From Tipula vernalis (Eukaryota > Arthropoda > Insecta > Diptera > Tipulidae), in the NCBI GenBank assembly GCA_958295665.1, contig OY282558.1, positions 61,678,789 to 61,742,788 of the forward strand: a stretch of DNA of 64,000 nucleotides. Direction: 5' to 3'. Position numbers and translations under genes: made by a program. The notes under the pieces are model-generated. The model saw nothing but the letters and a program-made list of their open reading frames with translations. It was not told the DNA's origin and ran no database searches. Positions 44,797-57,135 of this stretch are shown piece after piece. Position 1 is the first letter of the stretch, and every line of letters begins with the position of its first letter.

Positions 44797-47215
44797 ACCT
44801 CCACGGGCGAAAAAGTACGTTTATTATGTTTCTTACGTAGAATCAGAAACTGTGGGAAAAATATTGGTTTATATTTTAAAAAAAACATAGTTGACCTCTA
44901 CGTAACCTTAAAAACGACACCAAACTAAAAAACAGAAATATGAGATTTTATTGTTCTTTCAATTTAAATGACTCACCCCCATGAAATTGTAAAAATTGGA
45001 TAGATGCTGTTAATTTAATTTTGGGAATTTTATTTTTAACATTTACAAAATTTGCATAATATGTTTAATGCTGAATTTGATTAAATTGCCAAATGTCACA
45101 AGCGTTTTTCTGCCATAAAATTAAACGCTCACTAATTACAAAATCGAAAGCCGTGGAAAAGATGTCAGTTTGGATTCGTTGAAATCCAAAAATCTCTTAA
45201 AAATGTATACCGGGGGTGATTTTTTTAACCTAAAACCTGAATAAGCACACCACACAAAAACATCCATAATCAAAATTTAATCATTCCACAGGGGAAATAC
45301 GTTAGTGTTAAAATTAGTCCTCTTCTCCCTCCTTGTAGGTGGGGCACGGGTAAATTTGAAATCTTAAATAGAAACCCCTATTTTTGACATCGGATTCGAA
45401 AAGAGTGGGAAATTTTACGCCCGAATCTGTATTTTCAATGCCCACCCAAGCTCACCACCTGAAGAAATATATTTTAGTTATAATGCTTATGATTTGCTAT
45501 GAATATTAAAAAAAAAATTGTATAGCTGAAACTTTCAAGCTTAAAAAAAATCAGCCGGTATGATCGTTGCCAAAAAATGAATTTGTATTTCTAAATAATG
45601 AAATCGAAATTCTAAATATTCAAAAAATTCACAAAATTTAGATTCCTACTTTAAACGTTCTTGGGTGTATCTTACTTAAGCCTTCGACAAAGTATATGAC
45701 TAAAGTCATATCTAAACATAAACAAGAATACTCTAAAGAACTAAAGAGAAAGAGCTACTTTTCAAAATCGATTAAGTAGCCAAGTTCCATCCGAATTGGG
45801 AGGCAGACAGTAAAGGCAGCGATAAAATATTTAGGACCAATCATTCGAGAGTTGCTTACTTTGATTTTTGAAAAAATATGTAAAGGTGACCACAAGTAGA
45901 AGCTTGCCTAAACTCAAGACCTCTGGCATAAATAACATCAGATCCCACAGATATCAGCTTTTTACCTCTTGGACACTTCTTAATCGGTGCACCATTAAAA
46001 TCAATTTGACCAAAATCACCATCTGAATATCGTCCTTAATTGGGTGCAGCTAGAGCTATGAAATGCTATGTTTCTTGTTGAACATATTTGATTGGTACTA
46101 CCATGTTATTACGCCATTTTTAGAAAAGGACGGAATTATAAAGGTGAACTAGTTTTAGGTTTGAGTCTTGGGTTGAAAATACCTTACAAAATGAGTTCAA
46201 CAGGATTCCGGAATCTAAGCTAGCCATTCTTAACAAGGTTGTGCTATGTGTATGAGGTCGATCAATATCCTACAAAAAATTATGTAAGGACCACAAAGTT
46301 TTAGATTTGGCCCCAATAGTTTTGGGCTGATTTTTTTTTAATAATTTTTGGTGGACATTACAAAATCCAAAATCTAAAATATTTTTATTCCAAAAGCTCA
46401 CGATAACAATTTCCAAATGGTAACATATAAAGGCGTGTTAACTTTTTAATAAAAATTTTCTAGTTACTACCATTGTATAAGAAAGTATCAAGATTATTCA
46501 AGAATTAATTTCAGTTTATCCTAGCGTAAGGTGTACACTTTGTGCCTTCTGCAAACTGCAAACTGCATTCAGAACACTTTCAATGGAATTTAATTTGAAG
46601 CATGGATGGTGGAGTATTTCCTTTGAAACTTTAATTATTTGTTGTAATTATTTCATTAGTTAGTGACTTGTTAAATTGTTACATGTCGATAACTTAATGA
46701 TGATTTAACATGATACAACGTAATTCGAAGGTATTAATCAGTCATGTGTATTAGACCTGCTTTTATAAGATTATGCTGACATTCGAGAGAGCTTGATTAA
46801 TTTAGATAATAGAATAAATGATTGCTACGCCTTTAAGACGACATTTTGTGCAAAATCGGGAAAAGGATTAGGACGTGGTATTGATGTCTGATATCACGAA
46901 TTTTGTTGAGTCTGCTCATTGTCAAACAAACAATTAAGCTTCTAGTATTCGCAAATTTTTTTATTATCCAGCTTATTGTGTTTACTGTTAGTTTTCTGGA
47001 ATTCATCAATACTTTATAGAGTTTCATATTTTTGAACCTGTTGAAAGTTTGTAGGTATAGATTATGTGCCTGTCGATGAACAACACTTTTGTAAACGCCT
47101 TCACCTTTTTAACCGTTATGGCCATCCTTCCCGTTATGCAATATCGTACAATTCCTCAATTTTATGCTGATACATTGTTTTCGGCTTTTAACTCTGACTC
47201 CCCTAATAAGTAAGT
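44797..47215. other. Mostly non-coding stretch with a diverged repeat at its start
   Basis: No gene recognised. TACCGGGGGTGATTTTTTTA at 45208 and TAAAAAAAATCAGCCGGTA ending at 45560 could be TIRs of a 353-bp TA-flanked MITE, but the right end is also part of the direct repeat at 45468-45643. The rest is AT-rich. Confidence 0.45.
45468..45643 (+). repeat. Direct repeat, copy 1
   Basis: Begins AATATATTTTAGTTATAATG and ends AAAATTTAGATTCC. It matches 47974-48163 at about 90% by eye. Unlike copy 2 it lacks the left half of the small palindrome TACCGGGTGA...TCACCCGGTA. The two copies bracket about 2.3 kb. Confidence 0.8.
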
Positions 47216-47218
47216 ACA

Positions 47219-47970
47219 TTATTATTATTATTATTGGAGGGCCATGTGGGCGAAAAGACACCTCGCACTGCGACCTAAAAGATCTATTGTGCTGGACCCT
47301 GCTTAATTATCCGTCCAGTCAATATTCAAGTTCTTAATAAACTTGATAATACTGCCAGCCGGTACGTGATATATACTGCCTGAGCTTATTGCTCTACCTC
47401 CTAGATGTTTACTACAGCATGAAGTTCCGCTAGAAAGATGGTAGTATTGGAGCCCAAGGACTTCGAGAGGGCTGTCCCACTCCCGTATATTCCTACCCCT
47501 GCCCCGTCTTCCGTTTGATTTTACTTTTACGAGTTGCTGGGAATTGCAAATCGACTGTCGGTCACCCAGCTTTACTACAGGAATGCTAAATAAAACTGGA
47601 TGGTGCCTGGTATCCAGAGTCCGCATATTTTGGACTGATTAACTTACCAGCCATTCATCCATCGGCATATGCTGTTCCACCTTAGATTCGAGTTTTTTGT
47701 TAAGGTTTTCGTCTTTAGCGCCGTACTTTAGCCTATGCCAAATAGCCAAAAATGTGCCAAATGGCCTTAGTTACCAGTGGTTGCCACGAGGAGGCAGCAC
47801 ATTCACTTGTGAATTGTGAACAGGTTACCCCTTACACAATTGTACCCATCACGCAGCTGCCTAATGACATGACCAGAACAGGTCACGTGATGCGTACCCT
47901 ACTGGAAGGTTACGGAGCTGGTAGATTAATCTACTCAACTTTGGTCCCCCCCTCCAATAGATGCCAAACC
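47219..47970 (-). mobile_element. Probable LINE 3' end with (TAA)n tail
   Basis: About 750 bp, clearly more GC-rich than its surroundings, ending at low coordinates in an ATTATTATTATTATT tract (47219-47236), that is a TAA-repeat tail on the minus strand, as in I-type non-LTR elements. A minus-strand frame of 107 codons (47303-47626) ends in SGSIYHVPAGSIIKFIKNLN, which I do not recognise. The interpretation rests on the tail and composition only. Confidence 0.4.
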
Positions 47971-47973
47971 ACC

Positions 47974-48163
47974 AATATATTTTAGTTATTAATGCTTATG
48001 ATTTGCAATAAAAATTAATAAAATAAATTGTATATACCGGGTGATTTTTTTAAGCTGAAACTTTTAAGCTTAAAAAAATCACCCGGTATGATTGTTGCCA
48101 AAAAATAAATTTGTATTTCTAAATAATGAAATCGAAATTCTAAATATTCAAAAAATTCACAAA
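47974..48163 (+). repeat. Direct repeat, copy 2, with 54-bp palindrome
   Basis: Second copy of the 45468-45643 unit. It contains a nearly perfect palindrome at 48035-48088, TACCGGGTGATTTTTTTAAG paired with TTAAAAAAATCACCCGGTA. This looks like a minimal foldback made only of two TIRs at a TA site. Confidence 0.8.
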
Positions 48164-49471
48164 ATTTAGATTCCGTATTACGTCTCCAAGTTTCATTTTG
48201 ATTCGAAATTCTTGAGAATCGAAAACTTCGAGAAATTTAATTTTTAAAATGTTTAATTCTAAAAACGGTTAGATTAGCTCAATTCAAACCCTAAAGTAAA
48301 AATTAAGAAACTGATAAAATTCAAATTCAATTTTCAGCGAATCCTCAATCCAAATTCAAACAATTTTAATTCTAAATTTCAGAGAATAGTTGCCAAATTT
48401 TAAAAATTTTAATTCTCTCTTAACTTCACCAAACGAATTTATAAAAATTTGGGTTTCAAATTTTAAAATATAAAAATTTAAAATCTAAAGATTTCAAAAT
48501 CATTAAAAATTTCAGAATTCAAAATTTAAAAAAATTCTGAGAATTTAGATGCCAAATTTTAATAATTTTTATTTTTAGACACCAAATTTTAAAAATTTAA
48601 ATTTTATTTAACGTATTCTTATTTTTAAATTATCTACGTTACAAAATTACGTTAAATATTTTAAATTTTCAAAATTTTAAAATCGTTATTGATTTTCCAA
48701 AATTTGAAGACAAACTAAAAACTCCTAGAATATAATCGAATAATTGATGATATAGAAAAATTTCAATTTTTAAATATTAAAATAAAAGTTTTTGAAACTA
48801 AGTATTTCTAATATTAATTTCTAATATTAAAATAAAAGTTTTTGAAACTAAGAAATTTCAAATACTCAAAATTATTTTTTTAAAAATTTTAAACAAATTG
48901 AATTTCGTAATTTTACATATTTAAGTTTCTATTACACTCCAAAATCTTATGCTTGATTTACATAAGCGACGTTCGACGTGTGACGGGAGCTTATAGTCAA
49001 TTAGAGAAGAATATTTGGACATTTGTCACACATACAAATAAAAATTTATTATTTCTAATATTTCTGCCACATTTCTTTTTAGTGAAATGCACTGCACAAC
49101 ACAATAATACACCACAAAAAATATTGAATTTGTGTGCGTGTCGGGACCCGTCACAAATGTGTTTACGATTCAGCCAAAAAAAAGCAATCCGTTGTCAAAA
49201 GAGTGATTTTTATGTTGTCAAGTTGTTCGATTCGTCAAAAAAACTAATCTGTCGAAAAACAGTTTTGTTCGATTACAAATCTCGATTTTTTGCTATATTT
49301 ACCCCTCTTTTACTAATAACAACAACTAGTAATGTCATTTTGAACCAAATTCTATTTTGAAAAACGTCAACAATATTTTTTACAGACGTCAAACAGACAA
49401 ACACACATATATAAATAAAAAGGGGCAATTCGATTGAATTGTTCGATTCGTAGAAAATTATAGATTGATTT
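48164..49471. other. AT-rich non-coding stretch
   Basis: Mainly AATTTTAAAATT-type words up to about 48950. The 135-codon frame at 48953-49360 has no recognisable motif and ends next to the piggyBac-like element. I do not call it a gene. Confidence 0.5.
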
Positions 49472-50686
49472 CGCATTCGCAGACACTTTTTTCACCAGAA
49501 GTTGCAGAATGACACATATTGTGGACTAATCTTTTTCAGTTTTCTATTATCATTGCTATTCACATTACAACTAAAGCTGCGTAATAATTGCTCGAAGCGG
49601 CGCCCGGACATAGTTGCAGGAAACAATGGGTGGTAATAAAGGGAATCATTTGAAAAAAGCAACCGTATTGTTGGAGCTTTTACTTATGATTGCTACATAC
49701 AAAGTCCCAAAAACTTAAACATTTCCTCGGAATCAGTATAGGTCTAAATTTAGCAATATGACAGTTCCTTGTTGCTGGACCGTTAATTTCACAAAGTTTT
49801 TTACCATAGGCGTTTGTTGATTCGACGAGCGTTTCCAAAATTAATGGATTAAAAATTTGCTCAAAAACTTGTAGTGGTATTGCGTCAGCCTGAATTTCAA
49901 TTTGTACACCGCTACTGCTCGCATCAAAAGAGAAATGCGTTATTTCTTTAACGTCATCCATCCATTCTTCACCCGATTCATCGACAATAGGTTCACCTAA
50001 ATCTTCTTGTTCTGAATCACTTTCGAACTCGGATATTTCGTCCCCTCGATCCGAATGATTTAGTTCAATATTTGGATTTTCCATATTTCTCATTTCGTCA
50101 CTATCGCATATTGATGGTTCATATGTCGGATCATCTCCAAATTCACCATCATCACAAAAAGGATCGATGTCTCTTGGGCAATCGTCGTATAATTTCCTTA
50201 ACCTTTCTCTGGATGCTTCATAATCTTCTGTCATCTTGGACATTATAAATTATATCTACAATATTTACTCCTTTTTAAAATGTATTGCCAAATAGTTAAC
50301 CTAATTTTATTACTTACCACGCAGATTTTACCTAGCATAAAAATAACAGTATTTGACACTTTTTGATAAAACAAAGTTGTTGATCGTAACACAATATTTT
50401 TACTACTGATAACTATATGGATCATTGACGGTATATGCCGTCTTGTTTTTTCCCGAAAACAAAAATACATAAAAAAAAAACTACGAGACATTTATTTATG
50501 TGGTTTCCCTATTTCTTTGTAAAAATTGCATTTGTGGTATTTTTTATATGGACTGAAACGCATTTGTTGTCGGTTATTCCCGTCTTGTCCTATGAGGTAT
50601 TTTTTAAATGTCGGCATATTCCGTCTTGTCCTGCGCAATTGAGCTGGTACTGTCGATATTTACCGTCTTGTCCGCGAATGCGTTAA
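49472..50686 (-). mobile_element. Internally deleted piggyBac-like element
   Basis: The right end is TCCGCGAATGCG followed by TTAA (50683-50686), and the left end is CGCATTCGCAGACA at 49472. The two are inverted repeats. The left TTAA has decayed to ATTT. Four copies of a subterminal word of about 22 bp, GTCGG-TATTCCGTCTTGTCC, lie at 50427-50446, 50569-50590, 50610-50631 and 50652-50672. The body (1.2 kb) is about half of a usual element and retains only the N-terminal transposase region. Confidence 0.72.
49680..50243 (-). pseudogene. piggyBac-like transposase N-terminal fragment
   Basis: A frame of 187 codons. It has a very acidic N-terminus (D/E-rich, residues about 20-95), usual in piggyBac transposases, then FSFDASSSGVQIEI and IPLQVFEQIFNPLILETLVE followed by STNAYGKKL, which match the start of the DDE_Tnp_1_7 domain (x-P-L-x-x-F-x-x-x-F-x-x-x-x-x-x-x-x-x-E-T-N-x-Y). 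Near residue 170 the true reading moves to another frame (TDSEEMFKFLGLCM, about 49700-49741), then ends. The catalytic Asp residues are absent. The only other possibility, a small acidic host protein, is unlikely given the flanking TIRs. Confidence 0.8.
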
Positions 50687-53600
50687 GACGAATCGAAAAC
50701 GACATAAATTATTGTCAAGAAAGCGTCACAATTATTTACACCTGTCACACGTCGCATATGTCAATGAAACTTTATTCTCAAATAGATAATTTCAGGAATT
50801 TAATTTCTTCAATTTTTAAGTATAAACATCTAAAATATCTAAAATGTTCTGAAGTTTTAATTCGTTTCAAATTCTCATTTAAAAATTAAAAATGTAAAAC
50901 CTAAAAAACTTTCAAAATTTTAATTCAATTTTCAGGATTATTTGCCAAACTCAAAAAAGTTTCGCAGAATACATAAAGAGCTATGTAGTAGATTAAAAAA
51001 TGCAGAAAACAAACCAAAATATACTTTTAAATATCGGAGAAGTTAATTGGCAAATTTGTCAAATGTTAATTCTAAATTTCAGACTATTTCATGCCAAATT
51101 CTGAAAATTCTACGTTACAAAATCATACAATTTTTGTATTGTACAACTCTCAAATTTTTAATTCCCTAGCAATCAAATATTTCCGGAAGATGAATATTTT
51201 TTCAGATCATAAATTTCCAGCCAAATAATTCAGAAAACGGTATTAAATTAAAAAAAATAAATAAACAACAGATTCGCGTTTGACAAAACCGTGATTCCGT
51301 GAAGATTTCTGCAATAAATTATTAAAAATTGAATTTTGAGAAATATGCCACCGTTACAAATTAAATGTACATAACTTGATCAAATTTCTACGTAATACCT
51401 TGTATCGAAATCTTATGTAAGATTTTAAAACGAAAAATAGAAAATCACAGCGGCCCTACTCCACTTGAAATCATGTTTACCCGAAAAATGTATTTTTATC
51501 CATCCTAATCTCTGCCACAATATTTTTCCACACACTCACACACATATCGCGTTATTATTATTATAAAATTTATTTACTTTTCGCACTGTGAAAATCTATT
51601 CAACATTTTTTTTTTTTTTTTTTTGTTAACAATAGGCAGGCATCAGAAGACGGTAGAAAATATATATTTTATATGAAAAGAGGGCATTAAGTGTGAAAAT
51701 TTTTGAGCGAAAATTTTCGTAACAAACAATTACTGTGTGAAATCCTTTTTATTTTTTTTGGTGGGAAATAAATACAAGGTTTCTTTTTTTTTTTTTTTAT
51801 ATACATTTTCACGTATAATGAGAATCCTTTTCATTTATGTGTGTTGTGTACACACAATAAACAATTTTTATATTATTTGGATGATGAAGGATGATAAATG
51901 AGATTTTAATACTATACAACAACAACAACATATAATAATGAAAATGAAAACTCATAAATTTTAGGAAAATGATCATAAATAAATTTTAATGATATCAAAA
52001 TGTGTATTAAGAATTAATGGGGAAAAAAAAAAGTTTCGATGCCGGCAGGATAAATACACAGAATGTGAAATGACCAGAAAATGTGACATAAAGTTAATCC
52101 ACTGTATGTATAAATACTCGTATATCCATTATATAAATAAACACTTATATCAAAAAAACTAACAAAATAATATTTTTAATTTATATTTATTGTAACCACA
52201 TTTCAAGAGGTTTCTTCTTCTAGTTTTTGTTTTTTTATTACTAACTCTCTAAACACATTTTCTAACAACATAATAATTTTTTCTAATAATTTTATCTTAA
52301 TTAAGTAACTTGGAATTTTTTTTTTTTTTTAATTTTCATCTCTAAAATAAAATATGATTTATTTGAAAGGAGGTGATATGGTGTTTGGAAACACAGGATT
52401 AAATGAATGAAAAATCGAAAAGGGAAACAACACATTTTTGGTTAGTGTTTGGTTTTGCTCTATATAACACTTTTCACAATATATTAACCGTATATAATGT
52501 ACCAATGGATTACAGATGTGGTTGATTGAACATTAATTGACTGTCTTAAATGTTGGTATGTTATAATGCTGAGAAATATATCGCAGTCAATTTATTAAAA
52601 ACATTAAAAAATATAAGAGAATGATAAAATTTAACGATTCCCTACGGGGGTTTCTTAAAAAACAAACAAACATATTTTCTTTACATACAATACAACACAC
52701 ATAATTTATTATATGATTTTTGGCTGGTAAGTTAACCGGTGTGTTTTGGAGGGAAATTTTTTACGCTTTTCTTCGTATCCATAATTTATTGAGATAATTC
52801 TATTTAACCGCACATAACAAACAGAGTACACACTTTGTACGTCGTCTGCATACAATCCAAACAAATAACCAAATTTGATTATGTGTACGATATTTAGACA
52901 ACCCGCACGCTTTCTGTTAATTCAATTGTAATTGAATTATTTCGCGTTTTAATCCAATAATCCCTAAAACGTACACCATTTTGTTGATTTAGTTAAACAT
53001 CATACATAGTGAAAAAATCGTGACGGTGAAGGTTTTATTTATAATTTATTTTTTTTTTTTTTTTTTGAAAGGGATAAAAATAATAATAATCATAAACATT
53101 ATGAATGAAAAATTATGAAAATTTATGAAAACGACACACAAAAAAAGAAAAGGGATCCCTCCACACAGCGGTGGGAGGTGATTATCTAAAATGTTTTTTT
53201 TTTAACAACACAACACAAGAAAGGAGTTGAGGGTAGACAATTTCATATATGTTGTGTGTATCCTTAATTATTTTATAGAAAAACAACGAAAAAACGCAAA
53301 AAAGACGTATCACTTAGGATAATGGATTTTAATGAATAGAGGCAACATTTTTTTGTTTTCGCATCCAACACACAATATAATATTGAAGTGATTGAATCTA
53401 ACCTTTTTTTTTTTTTTTGTATGTAGACATTGTGTATATACATAAATACGAAACAAATAAACAAGAAAATTAATTTCGCCATAAATCAACGTATCTCGCG
53501 CATTTATAAAAACTTCTTGATATCTCTTATAAGAATAACAATAATTTATTTACTCCACTCGAAATTCGATATAACAGAAAAAGTACAACAAATATATTTT

Positions 53601-54000
53601 TAAAAAAATATCTTCAAGGGTCAATGCCAAAAGGCCATCACTATATATTAAATGAGTACTGATATAAACCAGCCATCCAACTGTAAACTCTATTATTTAG
53701 TGAAGACATATTTTATTATTTCCGGCATCTTATAACGCCGTCTGCTCCTAATCTAAAATGTCATAACAAAGTAGATTTTTTTTTTTTTTTTTTTTTAAAT
53801 AAAATGTTCAGGGTTTTGTAAAAAAAAACTACAAGAGCTTAACAAATTGGTGTGACACGTTTTATTTGGAGATGTAGTTAAATGGAAATTTTATAATTTA
53901 ACAATTAAAAATTAATTAAATATATATAAGGAGGGATTGAATGATGTTTCGAGAAAAGATTGTTGAGCGAGTCTAATTTTTGTCACGTTTGTCAATTTGG
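50687..54000. other. AT-rich non-coding stretch
   Basis: More than 3 kb with no recognisable gene: T tracts of 15-20 (about 51608, 51787, 52318, 53050, 53407, 53780), CAACAACAACA near 51920 and a CACACTCACACACA run near 51530. Small open frames have AT-driven composition. Confidence 0.6.
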
Positions 54001-54004
54001 GTGA

Positions 54005-54235
54005 ATAATAAATTGAGTGAAATTCTGAAATACAGCTAAATTAATCAGGACTATTAATTAATATTTTGTGCACTCAATACCTAAAAATATAAAAAATTTC
54101 ACTCAAATTGTCACTCAAATAAAATAAATTGAGTGGAATTTCAATTGTCTATCTAAAATAGAGCAAATTAATCAACTCAATTAATATTTTGTGCACTCAA
54201 TGCGTAAAAATATAAAAAGTTTCACTCAAATAAAA
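54005..54235 (+). repeat. Tandem duplication, about 115-bp unit, two copies
   Basis: Two diverged units share the order ATTGAGTG(G/A)AATT, CAAATTAATCA, AATTAATATTTTGTGCACTC, AATATAAAAA, TTTCACTCAAAT. No coding capacity. Confidence 0.75.
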
Positions 54236-56194
54236 AGCTTGATATAAAACAAAATTAATTAACTGAAATTCATTCTATCAACCCCTCTAAAGAATGTTTA
54301 ATAAAGCAAAACACTTTGGTATAGCTAAAAACGATAATTTCTAAGAATTTTCCATATGACCATCTTTAAGACAAATTGAATGAAACTTGATCGGATATTA
54401 AAATTTCACATTTTTAAAGCATATTTTGCTGGTTTAATATATTTAATTTATATTATGGTTAACAATTTGACGGCTTTTTAATTTTTTTCAGGCTAGAATT
54501 TCCTATTCATCAATAGTGAAGCAGCTTTTACACATTAAGGCCGTGTAATGATTTAGTTTGGCTCTCTATTATAATAATGGGCTTAAGAATTTGTTAAAAA
54601 TTCAGACCAAAAATCTTCTCATTAGTCTTATCGATCCAGCCACCTGCTATACAAAAATTTCAGCTCATTGGCTGCATCAAAATCGGTAATAGGCCTGAAA
54701 ATAATGGTAAATTAAAGACTAATCGATCGTTCTCCGAAACCCGTTCGAGATTCACGAAAAATCAGTCTTTAGAAAATTGGCGATCGTCTTCATCCAGAAA
54801 AAGTTCAAGTAGGTCTTATTGATGAGCAATCTATCCGTTGAAGATGGATTCGCCTTTCAGAGTCTTAGATCGAGCTATCGTTTCTTCAAGAGGCATCTTC
54901 AGCGATTTTGTAGGAAATCGTCTTCTGCGAACGTACCAATTCTAAAATGAAATAGATGAGATATTAGACCGAATTCTCATAAATCTAAAAAAACACGCTA
55001 TCCTTGTCTTATTCAAGCTAAATGCATATTAAAGAATTAGACGAGATCGGAAACGAGTAAAAAGCCGGGAAAACATTAAAAATTTGCCACAAATCATCAC
55101 CATTGGGTATCAAACCAGTCTTTTTGTGCTGAATTGGTTGGGATTCCACAGTGCGCGTCGCCCATCGAAACTCCCAAAATTTTAATTGTTTTTAATTGTT
55201 TGTTGGTCCCGCCAGACCAAGCATACTATCGCTGAACAACTTGATCGTTTGTTGACCAAAAATCAAAAATAGTAATGGACAAGCATACTTAACGCAAACG
55301 GTTCTTTGGATCAGATCCTCCTCTCTCGATTTCGAAAGAATTGTGTCCTCGTCCCGATTGGCAGTTTCGGTAGGATTTGATGTTTTGATATTTTTTTTTA
55401 ATTTCTCAAGATTTTCGAAATTATGCCAGTTTAAAATGGAGCCTGAGTGCATGATATTTATTATAGGTTTACTGATGATTCGGAGGTCTCGAGACAATCG
55501 TATATTCGATTGTTTAATACTATTCGGGAATCTTAGCGCTTATTCAAAGTTAATGATTTTTTTGGCTTAGTATTAATAATATTAGGCCAGTTATGTTACG
55601 GACTTTCATAAATAATTCGATAATTTCACGACTTACAGACTTTTCGAAACTATCCGTTAATTAGAGTAATTCAAATTATTTTGTAAATTTTGAAGATTTT
55701 CGATATTTCGAGTTTATTCAATATTTCAAATTATGTTCGAAGTTTGTGATATTTTTTTAGAGATCTTTAGAAATTTCATAATAGGCTCCCAAATGATTTA
55801 AGATTTTTAAAATTTAGCCCAGTTATTCATGGCGTTTATGGGGAAAATCGTAAAATGTACCGGTAAACAGTAAAAGTTTTTACCGATATGGGAACTGAAC
55901 TTGATACATCGGACTAATTCTAATTTTTCATATACTACCGCATGGAACTGTTCTTAGCCATAAAATGAATCATGGTTTTGAACGTATATTCGAAACCAAC
56001 GTAAAGTAATTACTAGCAAATAGACCGAGAATTATTCGTTGTTTTAGCTGGAGTAAGAAATTTCATAATTTGGTCATCATTAAACCAACACCTCCAGTCG
56101 GAATCACCGGAAGAGTCCTAAGCCGTCGTTCTGCTGATATAGAAACCTTGGATTCACCGGTATTGGCCAGGAAGGAAAAATGACGATTTAAACT
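54236..56194. other. Probably decayed retroelement DNA, mostly unassignable
   Basis: The stretch from about 54720 onward is less AT-rich than its surroundings and has short patches with coding-like texture on either strand, but no motif I can name. It precedes the Ty3/gypsy integrase remnant and may be part of the same old element. The minus-strand frame 55192-55497 shows no known domain. Confidence 0.35.
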
Positions 56195-56518
56195 TTAAAA
56201 ATGCCTACTTTAGCCATTCAATCAACTCTTCACTTTGGTCATTCAGGCATATTCAGATCGAAAGCACTGGGACGAAGTTACGTGTGGTGATCGCCTAAAA
56301 CGGACTTTGAAGTTACAATAAAAAAAGGAGTGGCATAAAGAAATCATGTCGATTTTGTGATACCATTTCAGAGCAGAGTTTTCTTCGTCATCGCTGACTC
56401 TTACTCGAAGTGGCTACAAGTCACTCCTGTCAGACGGGCGTCGCTATCTTTTACTATTGCAGCTCTACGGGAATTAATCGCTAATGAACAATTAGTCATA
56501 ATAAAGTCATAGGTACGC
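56195..56518 (+). pseudogene. Ty3/gypsy integrase remnant
   Basis: A single frame with three stops reads LHFGHSGIFRSKALGRSYVW (about 56230-56289; the usual LH-GHPGI-RMK-LARSYVWWP block of the integrase zinc region). Then NHVDFVIPFQSRVFFVIADS followed by YSKWLQV (first catalytic Asp and the DSYSKW motif) and SLSFTIAALRELI follow. The remaining D and E motifs are not visible downstream. It is a relic of the Metaviridae-type integrase, on the plus strand. Confidence 0.82.
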
Positions 56519-56860
56519 CGACCTTGGCTGACACCTGCTAAAACTACTTATGTATATTTAAAATTTTCATAGGAGGTATTATTTCAAAACAAAACGCAAA
56601 CTCGCGACATAAAAGATTCGAGTCAGAACGTTTTTTGATAAGTAGGTGGACTCAGCATATCTTGAAGCAGAAAGAATTCAAGAATTCATACATTGATACT
56701 GGATACAAACCAAGCACACATTAAAATGGATTTTTTAAATATTTCTAAGGGTTTTCGAGAGTTGGTTACGCGAATTTCTGTTTTACATGTCTAAAAATAG
56801 AAATTTGATACAAAAGGTGAAATATAGCGACAAAATCCGTGAGAAGTATCAACCAGTTAG

Positions 56861-56895
56861 CCATCCTGTTACAATGGCGCCCCAACCTCGGCTAA
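56861..56895 (+). other. Possible LTR end and primer binding site
   Basis: A CTGTTACAA end is followed by TGGCGCCCCAACCTCGG (56875-56891). TGGCGCC is the usual start of a tRNA-primed binding site immediately after a 5' LTR in Ty3/gypsy elements. The matching LTR start was not found, so the upstream boundary is unknown. Confidence 0.45.
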
Positions 56896-56974
56896 ATTTG
56901 AACGAGTATTCTGAATAACTGGAGTCGAGAATATCTACTACGAATTTCATCAATATGATCAGTACTAGAACCAG

Positions 56975-57135
56975 CGAATAACTTGGCTAAAATCTGCGAG
57001 GCACTTGTAGATAATTGTTCAAAATTAGGGGACAGTTCAGCTGCAGATCATGAATCTCTAGCATTCGTAAGTGCGTTACGTATTGATCCACCGGATCTTT
57101 CTTAAATTACTATTGCGTTTCACTAATTTAGTACA
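56975..57135 (+). pseudogene. Possible gag start interrupted by the Harbinger insertion
   Basis: About 100 nt downstream of the possible primer binding site an open stretch reads ANNLAKICEALVDNCSKLGD then SSAADHESLAFVSALRIDP, with coding-like composition, and stops before the PIF/Harbinger element. The open frame just beyond that element (59080-59334) might be its continuation. No domain is recognised, so the gag label is position-based inference. Confidence 0.35.

Noticed and set aside
48953..49360. 135-codon plus-strand frame
   Set aside because: No recognisable domain, no start context or neighbours supporting it, and AT-driven composition.
49680..50243. Acidic 187-codon frame as a host gene
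   Set aside because: It lies between piggyBac-type ends with a TTAA and matches the N-terminal organisation of that transposase.
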